64,000 nucleotides of DNA, from assembly GCA_028023455.1 (NCBI GenBank), contig JAQFVV010000031.1:2296001-2360000 (forward strand). The letters are read 5' to 3'. Source of the stretch: Epiperipatus broadwayi. Its lineage: Eukaryota; Onychophora; Udeonychophora; Euonychophora; Peripatidae. Below, in pieces: positions 26,300 through 37,160 of this stretch. Made by a program: the position numbers and the translations under genes. Each line of letters starts with the position of its first letter. The first letter of the stretch is position 1. The notes beneath the pieces were generated by a model that saw nothing but the letters and a program-made list of their open reading frames with translations, had not been told where the DNA came from and did no database searches.

Positions 26300-28780
26300 T
26301 TTTACATGCATGTAGCATTTTGACTTGAATTTAAAATTGTTGATGTTATCTACATATAAATTTTCTTAAAAGTAATTAAAATCCTTTATCTTTTTATTAA
26401 AGTGGTTTTTAATAACATATTGTAATATAAAATAGCCATACATATTTTTAACAAGTGAGGCATCAAAATGTATTATTTTTATTTATCTCGTGGCAAAATT
26501 TTAAGATTAATGTTTTTTTTTAATTTTTCTTAGGTCAATATAATAAAATTAATGATGTATATATATATTAGGAATATATTAATAAAAGTATATAATTTTA
26601 TATGATAACAATAATAAAGTACACATTGATAAACTGATTTGTTGATATTTTATTTACTGCATACATTTCAAAAGTAATATTTAAATATAAACAAAAGTAT
26701 GGTATGCATGTATATGTATTTTTTATATTTTGAGATAATTCAAAAAGCATTAAATTGTACATATTCAATATATTATTTTAAAATATTTAATTTTTAAACT
26801 GGTATTTAAAATATTGATTAAACATAAAGGAATAATAAATAAATAGAATGCAAAAAAGATGAAGGATAGTGAGAGAGCTCTAGCCTATCACCTTTATTGT
26901 TAAAAAGATTTATTGTTTATTTAATAAATAAATAGTTTTAATACTGTAGAAAAGTTTACATATTTATTACCCATTTAAAAATGTATTTGAATTCAAGTAA
27001 GATCCATTTATAATTAAACTATTTTTTATGTTTAATTTATAAAATTATATTTTCTTTTATTATTTTAAAACATATTGTAATATTTATTTTTATAAAGTTT
27101 TTAAAAAAAAAACAAATTTAATGTCATAGAACGTTGGTGTGTTAGAAAAAGAACTTTATATAGAGTTGATAAATGAATAAATTTGTTTCTTAATAAAAAA
27201 AAAAACCATGGAAATGAATGACAATAGTTTATAACATGAAATGCCATGGAAACAATAGTTAGGATAATGACATAAGTATGATATCATCAGAAGAAAAATA
27301 TTTAAGCCCCTAATTTTAGATTAGACTCTCATTTTTTTTTTCTCTCAATAGCTAAACTGTGTAAAAGTCTGTGCATATATATCAATAATTTAATTTAAAG
27401 TTTAAAATGAATATTATAGGCTAAATCCATAAATTGTCCGCTCAAAAGATTTCAAGTCTTTTGACAATATAAATATAATAACATCAGATAAAAATCATCT
27501 CATTGTGAGATACATTAGAGTTAAGTCCTGCAATATACTTTGTAAGAATATTTTGAAGAAATTAACAACCGATGTTGCTATTATATAAATAAAGCAATAT
27601 TAAACAATGTAAAATGTTAATTATTGAATACTTTATTAAAAATAAAAACAAGTCATCAAAATGGATAATTTCAACGGAACATTAATAAATTTGAATAAAT
27701 ATAGATTACATATAATGTCTATCTACATAACAGAATGTATTGTGGGATTTTCAGCAGAATATATAGATTTTGAAGTATAATTTTTTTTATTGTATGTTTA
27801 TATAAAAGATATAATAGTACATAATAAATATTGTATTTTTTGATGGAGTTGCAATTTGACAGGCATTCCTTTTGAGTAGAAAAGAAAAGTTTACTAGGTA
27901 ATATATATACTTTTTATAAATTCTTTAGGTTTTGAAAACGTATGAGTTTGTTTAGTGTACAAAAAAATATATCATTAGCAAAAAGAAAAGGTTAAAATAA
28001 ATTGTAAACAAAATAAAAACAATATATTTATTAATAATAATTTTAGTTTTATGTTTGTTTCTTACTTCATATTAAAAAAAATCTTAATGTATAAATAATT
28101 ATGGGTGATATTAATAAAAGTATGAATATTTAATACATATCTAATATTTTATAAAATGTAAATTAATAAGCTTATATTTAGATAATAAAAATAGTAAATA
28201 AATTAAACATACTAATTAAGTTTTGCAAAATATATTCTCATGTATTTATTTAACAATATTTGTACTAACTTTTTTTTTTTTTTTTGGTTTTCTTAATGTA
28301 TTGTATACATCACATAATAGATACATATAAAAATAATACTAAGTATAATAGATAAATATTAATCAATTCAAGTGTAAATTATTCGACAAGGAATATTTTA
28401 TTTACTTTTTAATTTTATTATACCTCTTTTTATTCTTTATATTTAATAAATTTTCTTTTTTGTTAACTGGTTTTCCACGATCATTAATAATTAAATTATA
28501 TTATACTCATTTATTTATTCATATCTTTATATACATTGCAATTGGTAAGGAATTCTGTAAAAAAGTTCCTAAACGTTAAATAATATTATAAATTAACAAT
28601 AATATTGTAGAAAAGTTTATTTACTTATTATCTATTTAAAAATACATATGAGTTCAAATAAAATACATTTATAATTAAAGTATTTTTTTATTCCACATTA
28701 ATCTAAACCTTGAGTCAATATATATATATTATATTCATGTATTATTATTTTAGTTAATCTGAACATTAGATAAGTATTCT
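26300..28780. repeat. duplicated intron segment, copy A
   Basis: Colinear with 35960-37158, then 46387-46665, then 50320-51020. Shared blocks include GGCCATACATATTTTTAACA-type text, TTTAAAATGAATATT, CTCAAAAGATTTCAAGTC, AATATTTTGAAGAAATTAAC, ACAAGTCATCAAAATGGAT, and AAATTAATAAGCTTATATTT. Copy A is continuous, whereas copy B is split by two insertions. Copy A begins only about 20 bp from the FARSB exon at 26226-26282. No coding potential. Confidence 0.8.
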
Positions 28781-28789
28781 ACATGTTTT

Positions 28790-30625
28790 TTTTTCCTTTG
28801 TTATTATATTTGACATCTCAAGTGTGCCTTGAATAGAACCATTTATCTGAGATTATCATTACATTTTGTGACCAACCTTGTTGACATGAATAAATTTATT
28901 CATATGAGATAACTGATATATATATATATTGAACCAGGTGAGAGAAAATCAGATTATTTTCTTTAAATCTCGATTTTAACTCGGGCTGTACTTCCACTAT
29001 GGCAAAACACCAGCCCTTCAAGCAGAGAAGTAAACATCAACGATACCTATAACCAGACCAAGGCTAGACAAAGTATAACCTATGATCACATTTCCAGGCT
29101 ATAACATTTCTCAGTTGCTAGATTCAAACCCATGCTATCCAAAGCACTTTGTTTTGAGGATCAACCTCAGGCACCAGCTAACCACAAGTTATATAGTCAA
29201 CATGCTCTGTATGACAGGTACACAACCCAGCACTTGACATATACCAAGCTAGCTCCTTCCTCAATTGTGAAAGGGAATGTTTGGCACACTTGCCCAACAC
29301 TTATAGTTATTTATAAATTAAACTACTAGTGACGCAATTCTAAGAGAGAGAATCGATCAAACAACAATTAAGACATATATTTATTTTTTACACGCACACA
29401 TAATTATAACACAATATAATAAAAATTTACATATGCAATATTAAAGATTACATTTAACTGTAGCTATGATAGAGTTCATTAAAGTTCCTTTCATTCACAT
29501 ATGTGTAGATATTTAGAATGGGGAGAAAAAAAATTATATTTACCTAGGATTTAGAACACTGTGTCACACTTTCATGGATTCAGTTCCTTGCTTCTTTTCT
29601 TACTTGGTTCACCTTTTATTTCCATCGATGGTTTCTGGCTTCTTATCAATTTTTCAAGTTTATAATGAGGGGGAGAGAGAAATTATCGGTAATTTACAGG
29701 TTACGAGGCAAGCATTGGTTCTAGGTGGAGAATATCTGATAGTACTGAGGACTCAGGATCGAAGACTAGCTGAATACTTCTAGTGTCCTTTAGTACCGCA
29801 TGTTGCTAGGTCGGCCTTCAGTGAAGATAGATTCGATGAATATGCATACTGAAAACGTGGATAGTTTTTCTGGCCGCCTTCTCTTCTTTAATTTTTTTAA
29901 TAGTAATATAGCAGTGTTGAATAATAATTAGATTGCATCTGAATAACAATCTGACTGGGAATTATATAAATTTCTTGTCTTGGGTCTTTTATATTTCTTC
30001 CTCTCATTGTTTTTTATCGTCCTCAGATCAAGTTTAATTAATTTTGTATTTCTTATCCTGATCCTTCTTACAGATTCATCTACTGTCACATTAAGAATAA
30101 TTTTTGCATTCTTTGGTTATCTAATCTCATTTCAATATTAATCTATCTTTCTTGATAAGATAGTGTACATGAGTTTTTCTTTTTTAATTAGTTCAATTGG
30201 GAGTTATCTTTTCTTTTATCAATCAAGTAATCTTTAATGAATTGCAATTTTAAAATTTTTCTTTTTTACAAATTATATTTTAGTCTGATTTTGTTTTTAC
30301 ATTTATTCGTTATTATTTTCTTTTTCATCCATACATATTTTTTTTTTAATTTATAAAAAGGGTGAGCTAGTTTTAGCTTTTACTTAAGAATTATTCTCCT
30401 CCCACTCACTCTTTAATACTAAAACTTTCTTTTATTTTTAAAAGAAAAAGATGACGCAATACTTCCATTTTTGCAAGTTTGCTTTTCTTAAAAAAAAAAC
30501 TCCTTAGAAACATAAATTTTTCTTTCTATTTTACTATTCTCACTTTTTTTAAAAATCAATTTCATCATTTATTTTTAAATGATTATATATGTAATGCAGA
30601 ATCAATGTGTTTTTTTAAACATATA
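28790..30625. other. GC-richer islands of unknown origin in FARSB intron 3
   Basis: Two stretches, about 28940-29340 and 29550-29870, are clearly less A/T-rich than the surrounding intron and read like non-local sequence (for example CTCGGGCTGTACTTCC and TTGCTAGGTCGGCCTTCAG). I find no TIR, LTR or protein motif. The 69-codon frame at 29574-29783 has no recognisable family. After 29870 the sequence is pyrimidine-rich and featureless. Confidence 0.4.
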
Positions 30626-30629
30626 TATG

Positions 30630-30825
30630 TAATATAAGGAAGCCTGCTAACAGCTCTAACAAGATAAAGCATTTAAAAATCTCTATCTAGAATTATCCCT
30701 ATCCCCAAACCAGTTTTGAGAAGCTGGCTCTCCTTAGTAAGGTGCTAAGTTATTCAGATCTGCATTCTCTTGTGGCACTTATTGATAAAAAGCTTGTTAG
30801 AGCTATTAGCACATTCCCTATATTA
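30630..30825. mobile_element. ~0.2-kb MITE with imperfect ~33-bp TIRs
   Basis: The left end TAATATAAGGAAGCCTGC followed by TAACAGCTCTAACAAG is mirrored on the right as CTTGTTAGAGCTATTAGC followed by ACATTCCCTATATTA. No coding sequence. A TA-type target duplication is possible but the flanks are too A/T-rich to tell. Confidence 0.65.
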
Positions 30826-31084
30826 CTTATCTGTAATACAAGTTTAAAACAAGTTCTATGATATACGACGTGATTTTTTGATTATTATATATATATAGGT
30901 TTAATATCGGAACATGAAATAATTTTTGATATAACCCTAAACACTAAGCTCAATTGCAGATATAATTTTATTACTTATTTTGAAGTGATGTGAATAATAA
31001 ATAATTTTATTCCAATATGTTAAATATTTTGGCAATTTAATTTTGAATTATATAAAGTATTTTATAATTGAAGGCATTTCATTA

Positions 31085-31170
31085 CATGATCACCATTTCT
31101 TATGTTTGCTCAAGCTGTTATAACAGACAAAACTCTCCACTACTGAATGGAGAGTTTTGCCTGTTTTGAA
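31085..31170 (-). repeat. dispersed CAAAACTCTCC repeat, short copy with hairpin
   Basis: Contains CATGATCACCATTTCTTA then a near-perfect hairpin at 31122-31165: 18-nt arms with one mismatch (core CAAAACTCTCCA / TGGAGAGTTTTG) around an 8-nt loop CTACTGAA. Related by sequence to copies at 11360-11560 and 56960-57120. Confidence 0.6.
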
Positions 31171-31429
31171 GGCATTTTACAGAGTGCTCGTAGTATTTAA
31201 ATAATTTTGTTTTATACACTTTGAGATATTTTATTTTAATTCGCAGCTGACTTTAAATGACAAGTAGATCTTGCTAAAAATATATAATTATTGATCAAAT
31301 ATTCATTTATCTATTTAAAGTGTTCATATTTTATATTTTAACTGATACATTTATAATTGTTGATTAATATATTTGTAATAAATATAACTAATATTGAGAT
31401 ATTGGCAGAGCTAGAAGTGAAAATCAAGA

Positions 31430-33010
31430 TATTTTATAAATTCACTGTAAATTTGGTGAGTTAAATAGTAAGTAAATCTGAAGAATTAAAAGCCAATTCA
31501 AAAGAGTCAAAAGCTGATTCAGAAAAGTTAAATGTTAAATTTGATAATAATTTAATGATTTAAGAGACAAGTTAGATAAGTCAAATTATAAAGTTGACAT
31601 ATTCAGATCTGAGTTCGATAATAAATTTAATATTGAATTTAATACTTCAAATGCTAGATTTTAAGAATTTAAATATGATTTATAAATCAAATTAAAAGCA
31701 TCAGATATAAAGTGTGGCGTTAGATTTAATGAGTTGAAAGATGAATCAAGAAAGCTGGTAGATAAGCTAGATAAATCTCAGGTGCAGTTTGAAAATGAAT
31801 TTAAAGAATTACGTAATAACTATGGAAAAAGATGTGAGAAAGAAAATCATATAAAAGTTCTGCAAGAAATAGAGGTTATAAGTAAGAGACAACAGAAGGA
31901 TTTTAATGAGAAATTAAAATTAACAAGAGATCAGTGGATATTCAAAAAAAAAAAAAAGAAAATATAAATAGTCAAATTTTGAGATCGACAGAGATTAGTT
32001 AAATATTGATCAATTAAATGATAAGATAGAAGAATTGCATCAAATAATGAATAAAAATGAGGAGCAAATGCTTGATAATAGAAAATAAATTATTAGAAAT
32101 TAAAGTAGTAATGGTAAAATAATAGATGATTATCAAAATGTGAGATATAAACCCATACATATGAAAGGAAAGTTGGATTTTGGAGATAACTATATAGAAT
32201 GTGATATCATTGAAATATCATCTGTAGAAAATGATACCAGACATTTTAATGAATTAGAAGAGAGTAATAAAATAAATAGTAACATCTCTAGATCTATAAA
32301 AGTTTTTAAAAGAGAATACAATGAGAGTCCAATAGAGTAGTTATGTAGGTTGGGAGAATTATATGTGTTAAGTAGAAAAATTAGCTACAGCAAGTAATCA
32401 TATGCATTTATCAGCATAAAATTGGTGGAGGTTCTTATTTAATAAGCCAAAAACTTATGGAGATTTTAAATATATTCTTTTGAATGGTTTTTGGAGTGAG
32501 GATAAGCAGAATAATGTCAAATAGCAAATAATTTAAAAGTATAACCATATAAAAGTTAGTTATACTCAATTTTTTAGGTCACAGGCAGCTAAATTAAAAA
32601 ATGTTGATTGCATTCACTTTATCATAGAATCAAATTTCCAGAATTATCAGGAGAAATTTATCCAAACACATACAGAAAACACTGAATGCAGTAGATAGGT
32701 CGAGGAAAGGTGTCAGAAATATTAGATGCACTTAAAGAAAGTAATAGATCTCCAGAAAGTAAATAAATAAATCTCAAAAAGAGATTAACAATTATGCTAT
32801 ATCCAGCATTAGTATAAACAGAGAGGAATTAGAGCTAATGCAAAATATAGACAGAATACAAATAGACAATTTCTGAGATTATGATATAATAATAATAATA
32901 TAAGCAAAAATATTAATAAACCAGATAAAAGTGCTCAATTATCAGAAGGTTATTCCATCAGCAATTCGCAGAATACTTCTGTGAAAATGCTAGAAGCTAG
33001 GTCTAAGTGA
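31430..33010 (+). pseudogene. decayed LTR-retrotransposon gag
   Basis: Broken plus-strand coding text. The first part (31430-32340) is a repetitive, heptad-rich charged region consistent with a coiled coil. Two open pieces survive, 31734-31967 (LVDKLDKSQVQFENEFKELR) and 32140-32340. The second part, about 32370-32690, reads ATASNHMHLSA-stop-NWWRFLFNKPK and TYGDFKYILLNGFWSEDKQN, which resembles the capsid region of Gypsy-type Gag (tryptophan pair, then P-x-T-x-x-x-F, then a second aromatic-rich helix). Multiple stops and frameshifts. No LTRs, protease, RT or zinc knuckle were seen. Confidence 0.5.
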
Positions 33011-34026
33011 AATTATTAGTTATTACTTGATAAATAAATTGTGTTGGTTTAACTGTCTTTATGTAGTGAATAAATTTATTAGGTTCATTATTATTCATTG
33101 GTTCCTTTAAATAATAATTTTATGAGAATCAAGATGCACAGGTATAAGGAACTGTTCTGAATAAAAAAGAAAGTAAATAAGAATGCATTTCTCTTAGAAA
33201 TCCTGGAAGGTGATAAAGATAGTTTCAATGCCCAAAGTCTTAAACCAATGGCACTTCCTAAATAAATATACTAATGTATTTTATACAAACTGAAATATAC
33301 AAATGTAAAAGAAATGAAGAATAGTACACATACAGATAATTAATCTTTAATATGTCTATATTTGATAAAATGGAGAATACAAAGAGTAAAAGTATAGTCA
33401 AAATAATTAGTAAATACTAATTCTTGTATGATAATAAAATATATATTGATGTACTATGTTCAAACAGAGTAGGTATAATGTTTTGAAATAACTTCAATAG
33501 TTTAATAAAATGAGATTAAAATTATCCATTGTTATTGTTTTATAATATAGAATTCAAGAATGAATATTTTACTTCAAAAGATTTATATTTTAAAAAGCTA
33601 TTAAGTTATAAATTATCTAAAAGATAATAAAATGTATTTAGATAAGTTATCAGTTGATAAAACTGATAAATAGATAGCTTGATTCACAGAAGCTAATTTT
33701 GAATGTTTGAGAAGAGATTATCCTCAAATATGTAATAACTAAAGAAATGCAGTAATAAATGGGATTTATATCAGAAAAGAAAAATCTTGTGAATTAAGTG
33801 GATCAAATGAAAGTAGTAAGAAATATATATGCATTTTTGAGCTTTACCTAATAAGCTTAAATGGTGAATAGTATACATGAAATCATATCTTTCTTAATTA
33901 AGAATATTTGATAAGAAAATATATAGATGTAAATAAGTTAGTTAATTTATTAATGAATAAGTTTAAATTTGTTGTATAAATTTATCTTTTTTTTGTTTAA
34001 GTTACCAAAGAGATATTGTGACATGT
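33010..34026 (+). other. A/T-rich stretch with broken coding-like text, unidentified
   Basis: Short readable pieces on the plus strand (for example 33195-33270 and 33640-33870, with LRRDYPQICNN) suggest continued retroelement remains downstream of the gag fossil, but no conserved motif is visible. Confidence 0.35.
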
Positions 34027-34034
34027 TAATATTT
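34027..34034. repeat. left target-site duplication of Merlin element
   Basis: TAATATTT directly before the GGTAAAAG tip. Identical to the copy at 35607-35614. Confidence 0.9.
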
Positions 34035-34407
34035 GGTAAAAGTTCACTATAACGGCCTATGGTTGTTTGCCCTCTATTGTTTAAAATTTAAACTAAATTG
34101 CTTGAGAATCTGACATGTATGTTATTATATTACAAATAAATTAAAATTTAATCAAATGTAAAAGATAATAATAAAAAAAAAACCTTTTGAATGTTGGATT
34201 AATTACACGACATTAATTAAAATAATTACTTTTAATTTCTTTGAAAGTTAAGATTTTAAACTGTCTACAACTTAAGAATTTAAAATAAAAAAGTATATGC
34301 TACTGTCTTACAATTACATGAAAATTTATTCAAATGTAAAAGATAATAAAAAAAACATTTACCTTTTTAAATATAATTACGTCCTATACAGACTAGGAAG
34401 TTGGAGA
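34035..34407 (+). repeat. left 373-bp TIR of Merlin element
   Basis: Runs from GGTAAAAGTTC to TTGGAGA. Mirrored at 35234-35606 with few differences (for example GGCC versus GGTC in the outer 30 bp). Confidence 0.92.
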
Positions 34408-34413
34408 CTGCTG

Positions 34414-35274
34414 ATGTTATTGTACGCAGCCCAGCTTGCACGAAGACTCCTTCTGAAGAACTACGCCTTATGCCAACAGTGCGGTGTTCGGTGTGCGCTA
34501 GTGAAGTATTCTACAGGCTTAGATGGGTGTAGATGGCAGTGCAGAATATGCCACCATCGCATCTCAATCAGAAAGGGGTCTTTCTTTTTCCAAAGTCATC
34601 TGCCTCTGGGAACAATTACAAGCATCGTGTATTTTTGGGCGCGTAATATGCCCCAACAACACATTGTGCATGAGACCGGCGTGAGCAAAAGAATTATCAT
34701 TGACTGGGCGAATTTTTGCCGGGAGGAATGTGCCAAATATTTTGACACAAATCCGACAGTTCTCGGTGGATTTGATGACAATGGGGAGCCATTAATCGTC
34801 GAAATAGACGAAACCTACTATTTCCACCGAAAATATCACAGGGGGGCTATACGGACAGGTCATTGGGTGTTTGGCGGCATAGAGAGAGCGTCAAGAAAGT
34901 GCTTCTTGATAGAAGTGGCAGATAGGACGGCTGATACACTGGAGGGCCTGATACAGCGGTTCATTTTACCAGGTACGCACATTATTTCAGATGGCTGGGC
35001 TGCGTACAATAACATCAGCAGTCTCAACAATGGTGTGTATTTGCATTTGGTTGTCGTCCATCAGGAAAACTTCGTGGATCCCGAAGACCGAGACATACAC
35101 ACCCAGAATATTGAAAACATGTGGATGAGAGCAAAGCGTAAGCTGAAATTCCAATGTGGCACTAGCAGAGCTTTGTTTTCATCGTACCTGCACGAATTTG
35201 CCCTCCGGAGTAGATACAGCAATACCGCTTTTTTCTCCAACTTCCTAGTCTGTATAGGACGTAATTATATTTAA
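34414..35274 (+). CDS. Merlin transposase (IS1016/ISXO2-like DDE)
   Basis: The open frame extends from 34297 (325 codons), but the first 39 codons lie wholly inside the TIR. The ATG at 34414, just inside the TIR edge, gives 286 aa and is my preferred start. Numbering from 34297: a zinc ribbon at Cys59/Cys62 and Cys82/Cys85, then a helix-turn-helix-like region (about 104-140). The catalytic triad follows: Asp171 in EIDETYY, Asp232 in ISDGWAAY, and Glu273 in HTQNIENMWMRAKRK. These are the standard ISXO2/Merlin motifs. The element cuts and pastes DNA at 8-9 bp staggered sites (family knowledge). No stop or frameshift. Coding G+C is much higher than nearby DNA, which fits recent arrival. The stop codon lies inside the right TIR. 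Confidence 0.92.
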   Translation: MLLYAAQLARRLLLKNYALCQQCGVRCALVKYSTGLDGCRWQCRICHHRISIRKGSFFFQSHLPLGTITSIVYFWARNMPQQHIVHETGVSKRIIIDWANFCREECAKYFDTNPTVLGGFDDNGEPLIVEIDETYYFHRKYHRGAIRTGHWVFGGIERASRKCFLIEVADRTADTLEGLIQRFILPGTHIISDGWAAYNNISSLNNGVYLHLVVVHQENFVDPEDRDIHTQNIENMWMRAKRKLKFQCGTSRALFSSYLHEFALRSRYSNTAFFSNFLVCIGRNYI

Positions 35275-35606
35275 AAAGGTAAATGTTTTTTTTATTATCT
35301 TTTACATTTGAATAAATTTTCATGTAATTGTAAGACAGTAGCATATACTTTTTTATTTTAAATTCTTAAGTTGTAGACAGTTTAAAATCTTAACTTTCAA
35401 AGAAATTAAAAGTAATTATTTTAATTAATGTCGTGTAATTAATCCAACATTCAAAAGGTTTTTTTTTTATTATTATCTTTTACATTTGATTAAATTTTAA
35501 TTTATTTGTAATATAATAACATACATGTCAGATTCTCAAGCAATTTAGTTTAAATTTTAAACAATAGAGGGCAAACAACCATAGACCGTTATAGTGAACT
35601 TTTACC
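35234..35606 (-). repeat. right 373-bp TIR of Merlin element
   Basis: Reverse complement of 34035-34407. It also encodes the last ~14 residues of the transposase. The minus-strand frame 35162-35344 is only the mirrored TIR. Confidence 0.92.
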
Positions 35607-35614
35607 TAATATTT
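35607..35614. repeat. right target-site duplication of Merlin element
   Basis: TAATATTT directly after the CTTTTACC tip. Confidence 0.9.
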
Positions 35615-35959
35615 AAGTATATTATAAGCTAAAGTGATATGGGATCTTAAATTAACAAAATATAGAACTGATTAGATTTTAAATGTAATAGTTTGCCAAT
35701 AAAAGATATGAATTTGAAAGGTTTTGGAATTTAGATAATTAATAAGGTCACATACAGATGTTAAACATATATCATGGTATTTTTAGTATAGTCTAATTAC
35801 TATGAAATGTAAATAAATAGATTTATTTTTGGTTAGTTTAAAAATGAAGAGAATTTAGAGTTAAATTTTAAAGAAAAAACTGATATTAGCTTTTGTAGCT
35901 TACTATTGTTATAATATTTAAATTTCAAATAAGCTAAAAAAAATTATTTTTTTGTGAGT

Positions 35960-37158
35960 GAGAGGCAAGTGTAGTATTTTGAATTGAATTTAAACTTGGT
36001 AATGTTATCTACATAAAAATTTTGTTAGTTTATCTGTTTTATTTTAATTCTAAGATTATCTAAATTAATTTAAAAACAATTAAAATAATTTATCTTGTTA
36101 TTAATATGGTTTTGAATAATGCATCATAATATAAAATGGCCATACATATTTTTAACAAGTGAGGCATTAAAATTTATTATTTTTATTTTATTTTGCAACA
36201 ACATTTTAAGGTTAATATATTTTTTTACTATACTTAGGGCAATGTAATAAAATAAATGATGATATTATGTTAGGAATATATTAATAAAAATATATAAATA
36301 GTTTCATGTGATAACAATAATAAAATAAAGTATGTATTGATAAATTTATTTATTGACATTTTATTTCAAAAATAAGATTTAAATATAAATAGGATATTAA
36401 ATTATTTTTAAAAATATGGTACACATGTATGTTTTGAAATAATTCAAAAAGTAATAAATTTTATGTATTGAATATATTATTTTAAAGAATTTAATTTATT
36501 TAAACCCAGTATTTAAAATATTATGGTATATAAATATAATGACAATTTTATGTGGTTTTTAAGTACTGTAAAATTATACTTTCTTTTTTGTTACTTTAAA
36601 ACATATTGAAATATTTAAATAAAGTTTAAATTTTTTTTTTTTTAATGTCATGGAAGATTGTTGTGATAGAGAAAGAACTTTTATAGAATAGACAAACGGA
36701 TAAATTCGACTCTTAATAGTAAAAACTATAAAGGAATGACAATAAAATTTATAATATGAACTGCCGTAGAAACAATATCTAGGATGATGACATAAGTATG
36801 ACATCACCAGGAGAAAACTATTTAAACCCCTGATCTTAGATTAGGCATTCTCATTTGTCTCAATAGCTAAACTGCACAAAAGTTTGTGTATACATCAATA
36901 ATTTTATTTAAAGTTTAAAATGAATATTGTGGGTTAAATCCATAAAATATCTGCTCAAAAGATTTCAAGTCATTTGAGAATGTAAATATAACAATCAATA
37001 AAAATCATCTCATTGTAAATTATATCAGTTAAGTGCAGTGATATACTTTGTAAGAATATTTTGAAGAAATTAACAATTGCTGTTGCTATTGTATAAATGA
37101 AGCTATATTAAACAATGTAAAATGTTAATTATAAAACACTTCATTAAAATTAAAAAAA
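35960..37158. repeat. duplicated intron segment, copy B part 1
   Basis: Colinear and clearly homologous with 26300-27650, including TAGCTAAACTG, TTTAAAGTTTAAAATGAATA, CTCAAAAGATTTCAAGTC and AAACAATGTAAAATGTTAAT. Interrupted at 37158-37161 by the 9.2-kb foldback element and resumes at 46387. Confidence 0.8.
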
Positions 37159-37160
37159 AA

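Larger units (their letters stand above)
34035..35606 (+). mobile_element. Merlin (IS1016-like) DNA transposon, complete
   Basis: A 1572-bp element that begins GGTAAAAGTTCACTATAACG and ends with its complement. It is flanked by an exact 8-bp duplication TAATATTT (34027-34034 and 35607-35614), as expected for the Merlin superfamily. The terminal inverted repeats are 373 bp each (34035-34407 and 35234-35606) and nearly identical. The interior carries one uninterrupted transposase frame whose G+C is far above the surrounding DNA. The uninterrupted frame, nearly identical arms and exact TSD indicate a recent insertion. It lies in FARSB intron 3, antisense to the gene. Confidence 0.92.

Noticed and set aside
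29574-29783. 69-codon plus-strand open frame
   Set aside because: Within a GC-richer island where longer frames occur by chance. No recognisable family.
34596-34781. Minus-strand 61-codon open frame inside the Merlin transposase
   Set aside because: Antisense shadow of the plus-strand DDE transposase, with no family resemblance of its own.
35162-35344. Minus-strand open frame at the right end of Merlin
   Set aside because: Its sequence is the mirrored TIR start of the transposase frame, not a separate gene.
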